64,000 nucleotides of DNA from Ophiostoma sp. CBS 140.51. Taxonomy: Eukaryota > Ascomycota > Sordariomycetes > Ophiostomatales > Ophiostomataceae. Location of the stretch: NCBI GenBank assembly GCA_029298735.1, contig JANSLP010000005.1:1-64000 (forward strand), given 5' to 3'. The position numbers were made by a program, and so were the translations under genes. The notes beneath the pieces are model-generated. The model was not told the origin of the DNA. It saw only the letters and a program-made list of their open reading frames with translations, and made no database searches. Shown piece after piece: positions 42,680-54,977 of the stretch. The first letter of the stretch is position 1; every line of letters starts with the position of its first letter.

Positions 42680-45600
42680 CTATACTTGCAGCTTGCGCCC
42701 ACGCACAAGCAGCTTCGCTTTGAGCTCCTCCATCATGTCGACCCAAAAGTAGCCGGGCACGGGCTTGCCCTTGTTCTTCTTGGCCGCCGCTGCAGCTGCA
42801 GCACCCGAGGCAACACGCTTGCCGATCCGGGCGGCCAGAAACTCGCCCATCTTGGCCGCATTGAACGGCTCGCCATAGACGACGCGGGCCTCACTCGAGA
42901 CGGCGATGCGCAGGCCGCGGACTTTCTTGCCACTACCCGCATTGCCACCACCAGCGGCGGCACCCAGACTGCGCAGATGCAGCGTCACCTCCACTTTGGT
43001 GCGCAGGGGCACCAACACAATACTGACGGCGACGGCAATGGACGTGTCGGACGTCTTTGTCGTGGTGGTGGGGAACGTGAGGTTGAGCTGGCGGATCTGA
43101 TTGGCCGCCTGCTTGGCCGTGTCCCAGCTCGCACGAACCACTTTGAGCAGTTTGCCCGGGTGTGTCTCGGCCTGCTTGAGTCCGCGCACATGGTCGCGGA
43201 TGCACTGCAAGAAGAACTCGGTCTCGGGCGTGCAGGGCTGCGGGTCACGCGTGCGGGTGTGGCCAATGTACCACAGATCGATCTGGGCGTTCTTGTGTGG
43301 ACCGGGGCGGAACGCGGCCACGTCAAAGACGAGCTCAATCTCGCGGCGGTAAGCCATGGACAGAGTCGTGCCCTGGGCACCCGTGACCGCCCAGCCGCTC
43401 TTCTTCTCGAGCGCGTCGACCTGCGTCTTGAGTGACGAGATCTCCTGGTGGCTCCAGCTGCGACGTTCCTCCTGGATCCGCTTGGCCTCCTCGAGTTCTT
43501 TGAGGTACTGCTCGCGTTCCGTCTTCATGGCCGCCACACGTGCCTTGCTCTCCTTCATCTCCGTCTCAAGACGCGCCGTCTCGCCCTTGTGCTCCTCAAT
43601 GCTTTCGGTCAAGCGACCCTTGGCAACACGTGCGGCAATCAGAGCTTCCTGGTCATCGCCACCAAGCTGGGCAGCAAAGGCTTCGAGCTGGACGCGCTCG
43701 TGCTCGAGAGACTCGTACTCGGCCAGCAGCGCAGGATAGACGGCATCAATCTTCTCACGACGTTCCTTGAGCACATCCTTGTCCTTCTCCAGGTCGCGGA
43801 GTACTTTCAGCATGCCCTCCTGCAGGCCCTCGTGCAGCTTGGTGCGCCACTCGTACCACTGCTTCTTGCTCTGCAGACGCGCAAAGATCTTGATGTTCTT
43901 GAACTGGTTGTCCATCTGGGCACGCATCTCGGGTGTGGCAGCCGTGTATTCGCGGAAAATGGGTGGGTTGTCTTCGTAGGTCTCGGTCTCAATCTCGCGC
44001 ATAATCGAGCGGCCCTCTTCAATGTAGTTCTTGAGCTCGCGGCACGCATGCTGGTACATTTCAAGCAGGGGCACCTTGCACACAGTAGTGACGAGCGACT
44101 CAATCTCGGGGTCTTTGGGCCTGCCGTCTTCATCGGTGGAGAGACGGCTGTGGCCGTTGGCGTTGTCCTTGTTAAAGGCACCAGGTCCCTCGGTAGCCCG
44201 CCGCTTGGTCGTCTCGAGCTCCATGAAGTGGATGTTGGCGAGCTTGAGGAAGTCTTGCAGGTGAATGCGCTCAGAATCGTCCTCTTCGTCGTCTTCGGCA
44301 TCGTCCTTGGCGTTGGCGTTGGCATTGGCGGTGTTGCTGTTATCATCGTCATAGAAGAGGTCCTTGGACGGCGTAGTGCTCTGCTGGTTGCTGTCAAAGG
44401 GCAGCGGAGTGGCCGAAGGGCTTCTCCGCGAACGAGACGAGCGACCAATGGTCTCCATCATCGAAGGTGGCTGCTGCAGCCGGACGTTCTTAACCGGGCT
44501 GGGCTCGCCCTTGAGCCGCTTGACAAAGTTCTGGCTCTCAATCTCACCATCGTCGAGATCTTCATCGTCCAGCTCGAGCGGCCGCTTACCGAGCAAACCC
44601 TTGGCGCTGCCCACATGTAGACTCTTGCGGCCCTTGAAGGGGTTCTTCTTAGGCGACAGGTTCTGAATCAGGTCCTTGAGGTTCTGGGTGGCTTCCTTGT
44701 CGTCGAGTGGGCCAGAGTTGGTAGCCTCGTCGTCGGGCGGTGTGCCCTGGCGAGACAGCTCTTCAAACGAGACAGCAGGGCGGTCCTTGAGTGCAGGAGA
44801 ACCGACAACAAACTCAGTTGCCGCATCAACTAGTGACGAGCGGCGGCTGAAGATCTCGGTGATCTTGGGTGATGCAGGCCCAGCGCCAGCAAAAGCAGTC
44901 TGCCGGCGACGACCTTGGGGTGTCAGAACGACAGAGGGACCAGACGTTCCAGTTGACGGGTTCTGCAGGAAGAGTGACTTTGAAAACTGAGAAGTGCTGG
45001 CCTTCGGTGGTGAATTGGGTGTTGTAGACTTCTCAGCTGAAGCAGCCTTCCGCTTGGGCGACTTGGAGCGGCTGCCAATGAAGCGAACGGGTGACGTTCT
45101 CTGGGGTGTTGTCGGCTCACCAGAGGCCTTGCTCGGCTTCGTGATGGGCTCCGCTTCCTTCTCCTTCTGGGGTGATTTAGAAGCAGCTCTTGTGGTAGGA
45201 GCTGGCTCATTCTCGCTGCCACGAGCAGGAGTCCGGTGAATGCCCTTGCCAGTGAAAGCAGACAGGCCTGGACTCTTTGTAGCCGAACGAATCACCGACT
45301 TGGGTGGTGAAGATGACTTTCTGCGTGTGCGGGTGGGCGTTTGTGTGTTTTCTGAGTTCTCCTTGTTGTTGTTATTGTTGAGAGGTGCAGGAAGAAGTGC
45401 CGCAGGTGCCAAAGAAGCCCGAGTTCTCGTAGGTGATGCAGGCTTGAGAATGCCACCGAGGGCCGTCGTAATTTCCATGCCCATTGTCATATCCATATCC
45501 GCTTCACCCTCGTCGTCTTCGTCGTCGTTGTTCACATTCTCCTTCTGGTTGTTCTGGACTGCCGAACTGTTGCCGCCAGCAAAGATCTTGCCGACGCCAA

Positions 45601-47447
45601 GTGTAATGTCCATAGGTGTATCGTCCTCTTCGTCGTTGGGGCCACGGATGGTCTGCCGCCGGCTGAGACGACGCGCCTTGTTGGCACCAAACGATTGCCG
45701 TCCAAGGACACCACCCAAAACCGTTGTCAGCTCCATCGACATGTCTTCGAGGCCGTCGTTATCGACCGATTCCGCGTCGTTGTCTTGGGAAGAGCGGCGG
45801 ATGGCGCCAATGCCCATAGTCAGCTCCATCGGCTCTTCGCCAGCCACCGTGTCGTCGAGCATAATCATGGGGCTGCTGGCGACCGACTCCATGTCCGTGG
45901 TGGGTTCGGGCAAAATGATGCCACCGTAGGCGCGTGTGACGTCCATGGACATCTCGTCCTCTTGGCGGCCTTGGCCGGGCTTGATAATGCCGCCCATCGG
46001 CCGAGTCATCTCCATATCCATGTCCATATCGACGTCCATATCCATCGACATGGCCGTGTCCTCGTCTCTCTCACTGCGTGGGGATGGAGCAGCAGGCTGG
46101 GCAGGAGCTGGTGCGCTCGGAGCTGCATTGTTGTTGGCAGCCTTCTTGCCCCAGCCAATGAAGCCCTGGATGACCTCTTCGTCTTCGTCGAGCGGCCGTT
46201 GACGGCGTGACTCGGTAGCCTGTGCACCAGCGTGCTCAGTGGCGAGTCTCAAAGCCTCGTCAACGTCGGTCGTCGATTCGATTGGCGACATGGACTCTTG
46301 CATGGAAATAGACGACAGAATCGACATCACCGAGGCAGACGTCATTTCGTCGGCATCAACAGTCACCATGGTCGCACCATCACCTTCATCCGAGTCGCCA
46401 GCTTCCGAGTCCGAGTTGGAGGCCACATCGTCGTCTTCCATCTCATCACCATCCTCGTCGTCATCTTCTTCGACCTCGTCGCCGCCGTCTGAATCATAGA
46501 CGGTCGATGTGATTGTGTTGTCATCCTGGAAGCCCATGCCTGGCGCGCCCGTCGAGCTGCGCCGGTGCTTGGCCTGGTGCATTTCTCTCTGGTTGTCTGG
46601 CAGAGACTCGGCGATGACCTCGGCATCTTCAATTTGCTCAGGTGGTGTCGATGGCGGATCGGACGGTCCTTGTAGCTCACGGTCCAAATCATGGTCGAAC
46701 TGTGTCTGTGGCGGGGCCGGCGGCGCTGGCGAGGGCGCGGCAATGGACGAGGCCCGCCGGTCGGTCGAGGTGGTCGAGTCCTGTGGATAGTCAATCTCGT
46801 GGAAGGTGTGCAGAGTGGCTTCGGCGGCAAATGAGACGCGGCGGTTGGCGAGTGATTTGCGGCGGGCTTCGCGGTGGTCCTTGACCTCCTTTTCGCGGGC
46901 GGCGCGTTCTCGCTCTTCACGCTCGCGTGCGGCGGCTTGCTGTTCTTCTTCTGTACGCAGGGCTACGCGTGTTGTGCTGTTGTCGTCGCCGCCGCTGTTT
47001 CGAGAGGGCGAGCCCTTGCCGCCTTTGCCTTTGGCCTTGGGCTTGAGTGGAGGGATGTCGGGGAGGATGGGCATTGTTGGTTTGAGGATGGACCGTGGCG
47101 GTGGCCGAGACGGGACGGCGAGGGACTGCCGCATGTCAGAGGAGTTGCAACAAAAGTGAGAGCACATAGAAATGCATCGCATCGTCATTTGATCACGATC
47201 TACTTACAACTCGCCGGTTTCCTGAAGTCGATTTGAGCGCATCAAGACCACCAGGTCCCATGCTCTTGCTGCGCAGCTTCTTTCTGCTGGCGGCTGCCGT
47301 CGAGGCCAGACCGCCCGGTGCACTGAAATCGTCGTCCATGCTCGTGTTCTCCTTGTCGGTCGTCGTCGCTTTGGAGGGGGAGAAACCAGAAATCGATTTG
47401 CGCGTTCGCCGCGTTGCTGGTTGTGTTTCTGAAGGTTGTGAGGCCAT
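42680..47447 (-). CDS. SPC7: Kinetochore scaffold Spc7/KNL1 (Spc105), two exons
   Basis: Exons 47447-47208 and 47125-42680 (82-nt intron, GTAAGT...CAG) join as GNRRV|SLAVPSRPPP and give 1561 aa. Spc7 is the KNL1 subunit of the outer-kinetochore KMN network, recruiting Bub1/Bub3 and PP1. PP1-docking motifs are visible: SILK at 92-95 and RVSF at 176-179. Six MELT-type repeats lie at about residues 449, 471, 511, 542, 584 and 622 (MEMT, MDVT, MELT, MELT, MDIT, MEIT), each followed four residues later by Gly and an Ile/Val (for example MELTTVLGGVL). Long coiled coil spans roughly 1130-1340 (EEAKRIQEERRSWSHQEISS). The C-terminal RWD-like domain starts near LVFDVAAFRPGPHKNAQIDL and would bind the Mis12 complex. 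Without the first exon the start region would be Cys-rich nonsense, so the splice is well supported. Confidence 0.95.
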
Positions 47448-48377
47448 TGTGAGGTGTGACGTTGGGGGTGAAGGGAGGTTGAAAAGAGTAAAGAAAAGAT
47501 GAGTTCACACAACTCCGTGACGCGACTGTATCGGCAGTGAATTCCACATCGAGGAACGGCGGCTCGCGGTTCATTCCAAAAGTCGCAAGTCGCGATCCTC
47601 GTGCAAGTGGGGTCCGCGTTTTGCGACCTTGACCGTGTTTACTGCATGGTGGCTTCTGATTGGCCATCTATGGTCGGTGTCCACAACGTATCGATTGTTG
47701 ACCCAGCAACGCTGGACCTGGCAGGTGCCACCAGCTGGCGCCATCAGCTGCCAAAACAGAACGACTGCGAATGCAGTCGAATAAATGCACAATTAATCGT
47801 TTTTACAGAATATTTATGTGTTGTTACTGTATAATGTATTTTAAATGTCACTTTCTGATTTATTTGGGATTTTTGCAATGTGTTTTGGTGAATATACGTC
47901 TGCTGATGGAATATGCGAATTTGATTGTAAATAATGCAAAATAAATCGCATGAAATTCTCGCATTGAAAAACTTTACATCAATTATTGTAAAAAAGTTGA
48001 GAATACCCCCCCCCCCAAAATCGCACAAGATAGGTAAAACAGTAAGAGTCACTATAAAATCAAATTTGTGAGCTTAGTAGGTTGTGGTTGTGATTTCAAG
48101 GTTCTACAGAGAAGAAGAGGCAAATGCTGAACGCAGCTGATGAAGCTGTCTAGAACAGAAGAAAGAAGATAGCAATATGGTGAACAGGGTGGACAAAAAC
48201 CAACAAATGAAATGAATAAGACCGTGACCTCCAATATATGGGTATGTCTCCTCGCGAAAATGATAGTTATATGTATAGTTTACAGCCTCCTTTGTCCCTG
48301 CAAAGTCCCGACGATCGAAGCTCCTTGTTTGATACACGCAAAAACACAAAATAGACCAACACTTCCCCCCTCTACAC
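47448..48377. other. Intergenic between SPC7 promoter and Erd2-like gene 3' end
   Basis: The right side is AT-rich and contains C11 at 48006-48016; the left side is the SPC7 promoter. No coding region recognised. Confidence 0.45.
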
Positions 48378-49773
48378 TTAATCATCCCACTCGTCGTTGC
48401 GCACTCCACCTGCCTCGGCCGTGCCGCGCTTCTTGTTGGCCGGCGGCGGTGCACCATCCTCATCGTCATCGTCATCACCCAAGGCGTCTGCGTAGGCACC
48501 GTCCTCCTCTTCTTCGTCACCGAGAGCACGTGCCAGGTCGTCTGGGTCGTGCATGCGCGCATCCGGGTCGACGCTCGCATCGAGGTTGTGATGCCCGTCG
48601 GACCGTTCGGCCTCAAAGAGGCGCTCGTGCTCGAGGGTGGTGTCGTCGGCACTGACGGAAATGCCGCGGGCGCCCCACTTGTTGTTGGAAGCACCACCGG
48701 CACCACTACGGCCGCCACCGCGGGCACCACTGCTGCCCGATCTCCCCAGAGCGGGCGCACTCTCTTCGTCATCGGCTCCGTCGTGGGCACGGTCAATGTG
48801 TTTCCCAAAGATACGGCTGAGCAGCCAGCCCTGGCGGATATCGTCGGCGTCGACGACGCCGCCGTTGCGGAGCTTGACGCGCTGGCGGGTCCAGTAGACC
48901 CAGGCAAAGTCGAGATACAAAAGAGTCTGGATGATGCCAAAGGTGACGGACAGACCATTGGGATTCTCGTCCGCGGGGTCGGCGGCACGGGCGATCCAGT
49001 TCAAGATGTAAAAGGCGCGGTAGGAGCCAAGGGCGAGGAGGTAGAACGAGTCGATGACGGTAGGTACGGACGTCTGGCGCAACAGCAGCAGCTGGGGCAG
49101 GACGGCGACGGACTCGAGGATCTCGGAGAAGGACCAGAGCCAGTCGACAAAGCTCCACATGTCCTTCTCGATAAAGATGAGCATGCCAAAGGGCGACAGG
49201 AGCAGGGCGCCGGCGACGATGGCCGCGCCCATCTTCCAGGCGAGCTCGAGCTCGCGGGAGCGCGGGTAGACCCAGCGCATGATGGCGATGATGTAGAAGG
49301 AGGTGGTAACGTAAAAGATTTTGAAGAAGAGGTTCCAGTGATTATGTTCTTCGAAGATGTTGATGTAGCGCGTGACGAAGACGGCCGCGTAGAGGATCTG
49401 TGTGATGAGCGAGACGCCTGGCAGAGAGTTAGCAGATGTGTATGAAGGTGTATCGTGTCGACTGTAGTACCGATGTCGACGTAGCTATCACCAGCCTCCC
49501 ATCGTCATTTTCACCTACCTTCGGCGCTCCGGTTGCGGTGGATGGAGAAGATAAGGATGCATTTCGAGAGCAGGTGCAGGCAGTCGCCTGTTACCCGGAA
49601 GGGCTGTAGAATTGATGTTAGTCGAGCTCATGTTGTTGTCGCTATGTGACAGGGACCTCGATGCAATTTCGAGCTTCAACCTCAAGCACAAGCTCAAGCT
49701 CCCTTCCGATCATCGGGTCTCGTCATCGATAAGGTGAAAGGAGACAAAGCTGACTCACATTCCAAACGCCCAT
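48378..49773 (-). CDS. ER lumen protein-retaining (KDEL) receptor-like protein with long acidic tail, three exons
   Basis: Exons 49773-49759 (15 nt), 49603-49519 and 49417-48378 join in phase to 379 aa. The N-terminus MGVWNPFRVTGDCLHLLSKC, seen only after splicing the five-codon first exon, matches the Erd2 start, followed by HRNRSAEGVSLITQILYAAV, the conserved basic loop and second helix. Seven membrane segments extend to about residue 260 (SVPTVIDSFYLLALGSYRAF; FGIIQTLLYLDFAWVYWTRQ). Canonical Erd2 is about 210-220 aa and cycles between Golgi and ER to retrieve HDEL/KDEL proteins. Here the TM core is followed by about 110 cytosolic residues rich in Asp, Glu, Gly and Ala, which canonical receptors lack. 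This suggests the divergent, longer paralogue of filamentous fungi; ligand specificity is not predictable. Confidence 0.85.
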
Positions 49774-52700
49774 CGTTGCGGTAATATCATGTGGTATGGT
49801 CGCGTATGTTGTCTTCTATGCAGTACAGAGTGCGGTATGGTCGTATCTTTACCGCATGTTGTCCGGGATAGGTTCAGCGAGGGGTTGTTGTGTAGGAGAG
49901 AGTCGGAGGACGGAAGAGGATGAAAGAAGACCAGAGGTGGGAGAGCTGAGGCCAGAGAGGTTAATGCGATTGCCTGGTGGATACTGGTCGGAGGGACTCG
50001 TCACTGCCTTCCTGGGCTGTCTTCAGCACAAGCAGCACTCCTGTGTAGGCCTACGCGGCGAGCTTGGCTGCTTCTAGTTCCAGCCAGTGGCCAGCTTCCA
50101 TTTGCGGCGCTTCCTGTTTCGCAACGCGCCCCACATCAGCTGGGCTCAGCCTTTCCAACGGCCGACGTACAGTGTGATGTGAATGCACTGTAATTTGCAC
50201 GGTAGCATGACAAAGTGTTTCCACGTGTACATTTACTGTGCTGAATACAGTATACGCACAGTAATATACACAGTGCACACCACAACCTCGTGTGCATGCC
50301 TTCTCGAACAGATGCCAAGACGGGTATGTCTGCGTGTAAAAGCTGGGGTTCGCCTGGTCTCATGTTTGTCGATTGCCATATTTTCGAGTATTTATTTGGC
50401 ACTTTTTTAGATTTTGTTGGCTTTGTTTGGAGTTCATATTAGCCGACGGCTCCAGTTGCCTTCGATCGTCTTTAGAAGAGAGGCTCAGTCCGTGGACGAG
50501 AGAATTGACGAACACGACAGTGCTGGAGTTCAGTTGGAGGATTCGTTTGTTACTATCGTGCCGCAAAGAGGCTCGTGGGGCATGGCTGGAGCATTAACGA
50601 GTACTATGGAGACCCGAAAGTCTGGGTATTGGAGGACCTTGACCTCGTGTTCTTGAATGACCAAATGCATCACATTTATTCACACACGCGGCCTTCATGT
50701 CTTTTGATAGATGTAGTATATCTTACCTGGTATCATTTTGAACCATTATCAGAAAGCACAATAGATTGCTGTCTTGTTTAAAGAGACATGTAGCGACTCG
50801 TGTGATGCCATGTTGATTGACGAGAAATGGGGAAAAGATCTGCTTGGTGCGGATGGATGAAAGGGAGTGATGTCTGTTGAATAAATTGAATGACGGAAAA
50901 GGAAATAGAACACAAGACACAATCTACACTCCTAAGGACAACGAACGATGTTAGTTTCGTATTGTCGATGAGAACAAAAATAGAACTTGCCCCGCACGGA
51001 GTCACGTCGATCCCGTGCCAGGACGAGCCCCAGACAGCCGTGCAGTTTGACTGTGCTGCAGTATCAATTCAGCAAAACGGCAAGGGGGCAGCAGACACGA
51101 GACATGAGACAGCCGCTGTTGAGAAGAGGGAAAGGTGAGATAGGAAGAAGGTGGAAGCGACGGCAAACCGGCATTCTCGAAGCGAGGTGCAGATAACAAT
51201 CAATACTCGACTGTGGTTATCTGCACAGGAAAAAGAAATGCAAAACAAGGGACTACATGCTGGAAGCGAGCAGGACGAATGACGAGAATGTGGTGGGTTA
51301 AGAGTGAGAAGAGAATTACGATAGATGCACAGAAAGCGAATAGAAACGAATAAGAGCACAAAGCACTTCAAATGACAAGACGAACAGGAACAGACTCATA
51401 CAAACGCATCCAACGGTCTAGGGATCCCTGGCAGGTCTTGGCAACGGGAATCGGTAGATGGACCACGATACGATGCGCCGTAAAAGCTTGGCTTTTGTTA
51501 AGAGTGGGACGAGACGACAAAAGAAAAGAAAGAGAGCAGAAAAAAGGGGTCGTCAGATTCTAGACTCGTCTCCTGTCAGACGGTTTTAGGGCCTGGGCTA
51601 CTCCGCCAGGAACGGCCAGGAACGGAAACGACGACCCAACACAGCACACCAACGCAGGACGGGCGGGCCTGGCGGTGGTGCATCCGCGCCTGTCACCAGG
51701 GGGCCACACAATAAGTCTGTTGATCGATCTTGGGCCACGAGGAAAACGAGATGCAAATGGAGAAAAGAGGTCATTGATGGAGAAAATTCGAGTGTATTTA
51801 CCTTTGGCCTGTGTTCAAGACGGACTGTACCGTTCAAAACCTTGAATCCGTAACTTGTGAATTTTGGTCTAGCTCTTGCCTCCGTTCCAGATTAGGGACT
51901 TCCACTGGCTCGTCGGACTTCTGCTCCTTCCCGCTATCCCTCTGGCGATGACGCGGCGTGCAGGGCTTCAATGCACCGTGAGAAAAGGAGGTAGTATGGC
52001 GACATTCAGCGGTGGACGGCTCGGTGCATCTTATCGCGTCTGTCTTTTCTTGCATATTTTCTTGTATTTTCAAGAAAACATCGATTGGAAACCGACGAGG
52101 CCATGCTATTATATCTTTCATGCTGTCTACACATTTTCTTCATCGCACTTGCCCACTTAACACAAACGTCTTGTCTCGACACGCGACAGTAAAAGCCAGT
52201 AGCTCCTGCCGTGTCGAAAAACGCCCACGCAGGCACTACGTCAACACCCACGCGAGCCACGCACTCAAAGGGCACTACCCATCAAATCCGTCAATTCCAC
52301 GCACCACCAGTGCTATCCCCCAGTCTCGGGACTCGTCATCACCCCCCAGTTCGATCCGCAAAACTAGACGAGCGAGACGAGCGAGGGGAGCACGCGCACA
52401 GTTGTAGGCGTACAGAGCACATAACACAGTCGTAGCAGGAACAGGAAAAGCGAACAAGGGAGTTGCGTCCCGATGTTTCATGGCAATATCAAGGCTGGTC
52501 TGGTCGTTCTTTTGTCGTTCATTTCTTTTTGTTGTCCCTTCTGCTGCTCCTTCTCTTTTCTTATTCTAGCATCCCCTCCTGCCCTGTTTTTTTCTTCCCT
52601 CGTCCTAAAATCGCTGCCAATCTGCACACATTGTTTTATACTCGCCCCTGCTCCAGTGTTTCCAGTGTTCCAGTGTTCTAGTGTTCCAGTGCTCCCTGAT

Positions 52701-53078
52701 TCCACTTTCGCTTCATGTCCTCGTCCTTTTGAGACCCCTACTTTTTTCCCTTTTCTCTTCTCTTCTCTCCCCGGACGTCGGAAACACCCTTGGTCTTCTT
52801 CTCAACCCCATCGGCAGCGGCTCCTCCGGACGGACAGACCTCTTTTTTCGTTTTGTGTTTCTGTGCATTTCTTGTCGTCTGTTCTTTCCTTCTTTTCTCC
52901 CTCTCACCCCTTCCCTATTTTACTTTGCCAAGACGTCGTTCTTTCCTTTTCTTCATTGCCAAGACTTGCCCCCGTTTCTTATATCTCTTCACGATATCAA
53001 TCGGCCGAGAACACAATAAACGTCTCTCTATTCGACTCACCGCACCCACTACACTCACCACACACACCACTCACCAAC
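49774..53078. other. Large intergenic region between Erd2-like and LicD-family genes
   Basis: 3.3 kb, the second-largest gap. 52470-53078 is a plus-strand CT-rich tract that looks like the LicD-gene leader, ending in CACCACACACACCACTCACC before its ATG. 49774-50150 should contain the Erd2-like promoter. The central 50.2-52.4 kb has only short open frames with no protein character. Isolated minus-strand GTAAGA/GTAAAT donors occur near 50722 and 51797. No transposon ends seen. Confidence 0.4.
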
Positions 53079-54156
53079 ATGCGGCTCGGCAGTCTAATCA
53101 GCTGTGCCCTTCTTGGCACGGCCTTGGCCGACGCCGACTTTGCCTCTGTGCGCCGGCGACTGACCAAAGACATGAGCGGACGGGCTGGTGATCCACCAGG
53201 GAAATACTTTCGTGAGTTCAAGATCGCCAGAGTATTATTTGAAAGACGTTTCGCTAACATTCTGTAGACGAATCAATGTGAGCAGATGTGCACCTTCTTG
53301 ATGATGTCTTGAGCTTTACTAACCGTCTTCCTCTCAGCTTCCACCCACATTATGATGGCCGGTAAGTAACTGTTTCCCTCATCTTTCCTTTCTTTCAACT
53401 CTCTTACTGACTGCCCAGCTTCGCCGACCGCGTTCTGGAGTACAACGAGCAGAAGCGTGCCCTTAAGAGTTTGGTGCAGACATACCTGTCCACATTTGCC
53501 GACATTGGCGTTGAGACATGGCTGATGCACGGCTCGCTGCTCGGCTGGTGGTGGAATCGCCAAATTATGCCCTGGGACTCGGACATTGACGTCCAGGTCA
53601 TGGAGCCCAGCATGTACTATCTGGCCGCCTACTACAACATGTCCGTCTTCCACTACAAGACGCCCCGACTGCCCGAGGGCCGCGATTATCTATTGGAAGT
53701 CAACCCGCACTACACGAACCGCGAGCAGTCGGATTGGCTCAATGTCATTGACGCGCGCTGGATCGATACCGAGACAGGGCTCTTCATCGACATTACGACG
53801 GCGCGCTACGACCCGAGCCACCCGGCCGGCGAGGGCGTGCTGTCGTGCAAAGACGGGCACGAGTACCGCGACACATATCTGTTTCCACTGAGGGACACCA
53901 TGTTTGAGGGCGCGCCCGTCAAGATCCCCTATCGGTTCCGGGACATTCTAGAGGCCGAGTACGGCGAGAACGCCTTGGTCAACAAGGACTTTCACGAGTA
54001 GGTGCCTTCGTGACTCTATCTTCCTGTTGTTTCTCCCACTGACAGTATAGGCACAACTTTGACGACGAAAAGATGGAATGGGTTCCGAAGATGATAAGGA
54101 CCAAGAACGGCCAGTCGCCAGCAGCGACAGAAGAGGAGAAGCAGCTTGGTGTATGA
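53079..54156 (+). CDS. LicD-family (nucleotidyltransferase-fold) secretory protein, five exons
   Basis: Exons 53079-53211, 53268-53277 (10 nt), 53338-53361 (24 nt), 53419-53997 and 54051-54156 join in phase to 283 aa. All introns are GT-AG, and the junctions rebuild KYFHESIFHPHYDGRFADRV. A signal peptide is clear (MRLGSLISCALLGTALADA). The LicD core follows: VETWLMHGSLLGWWWNRQIM then PWDSDIDVQV, the conserved Gly-Ser and Asp-x-Asp elements of this family, related to phosphocholine transferase LicD, fukutin/FKRP and yeast Mnn4. A second Asp-rich block is WIDTETGLFIDITTARYDP. Likely a Golgi or ER phosphotransfer enzyme or regulator acting on cell-wall glycans; the exact reaction is unknown. It is shorter than many fungal members and has no extra membrane anchor. 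Confidence 0.88.
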
Positions 54157-54977
54157 GAGAGAAGAGAAAAGAAGCGCATGGCCTCTTCACTTTTTGCATT
54201 TTTGGCATTGGCGTTTTGGAGCTTACGGACGGCGTTTTGGGAAGTCCATTCAGCAGCCGGACACGATAATCATTCGGCCTGACTTATGAGCGTTTCTGAA
54301 CAGCGGTTTCAGCGATTGTTCTGTATTTGTATTGCTTTGTCTGTTTTCTTGTCTTTTCTTATCCTCTTCTCGCGTATACCCAACACGCTTGCAATAGGCA
54401 GAGTGTTAACAGCACCACTCTGACCAATAAATTCAATTAAAACTGATCAAGACATTTGAAATCATTTTACATTGTCAAATACAATTATTTATTCTGCCAT
54501 ATACACGGTTTTCTCGTGTAAGTGACGTTGGACGTTGAATACGAGGCTGCAGATGCCAAGACTTTTTTCATCTCAAGATTGACACATCGCAAGCCCCGAA
54601 GCCCGAAAAAACAAGCCCTAACGAGTTCGAGAAGCCCTCTGTATTTGGGCGCTTCTACAGCAAGGCTCGGGTGCACTTGGGGCGCGCTCGGGTGCTGGAA
54701 GTTTGCGAGGTGTTGGCACTAAAAAGTCTTGGCGCGGCGTGCCCATCTTTTGGTGGCCGCCCAAACTGGCCCCTGGTTAGGTCCCCCACGTCGCGCCTTC
54801 CTCTTCGCTCTGTATCGGCCGTTATTTACGCGTCAGGTCGCACCTGCAACCAGTTCGCAGCTCCACCAAAGCCTCACCTTCCCATTTCGCGATTGTCACA
54901 GATCACGGCCTCACCAAAAACGAAAACGACAATCGACACTCACATTGGGCAAAGGTGCATTGGCACCAAAACACCAG
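54157..54977. promoter_or_regulatory. Intergenic between LicD-family gene and AME1
   Basis: Holds the 3' UTR of the LicD-family gene and the promoter of AME1, both on the plus strand. AT-rich to about 54540, then GC-richer. No gene seen. Confidence 0.5.

Noticed and set aside
43448..44620. 390-codon plus-strand frame antisense to SPC7
   Set aside because: Mirror of coiled-coil coding sequence; no start context or domain.
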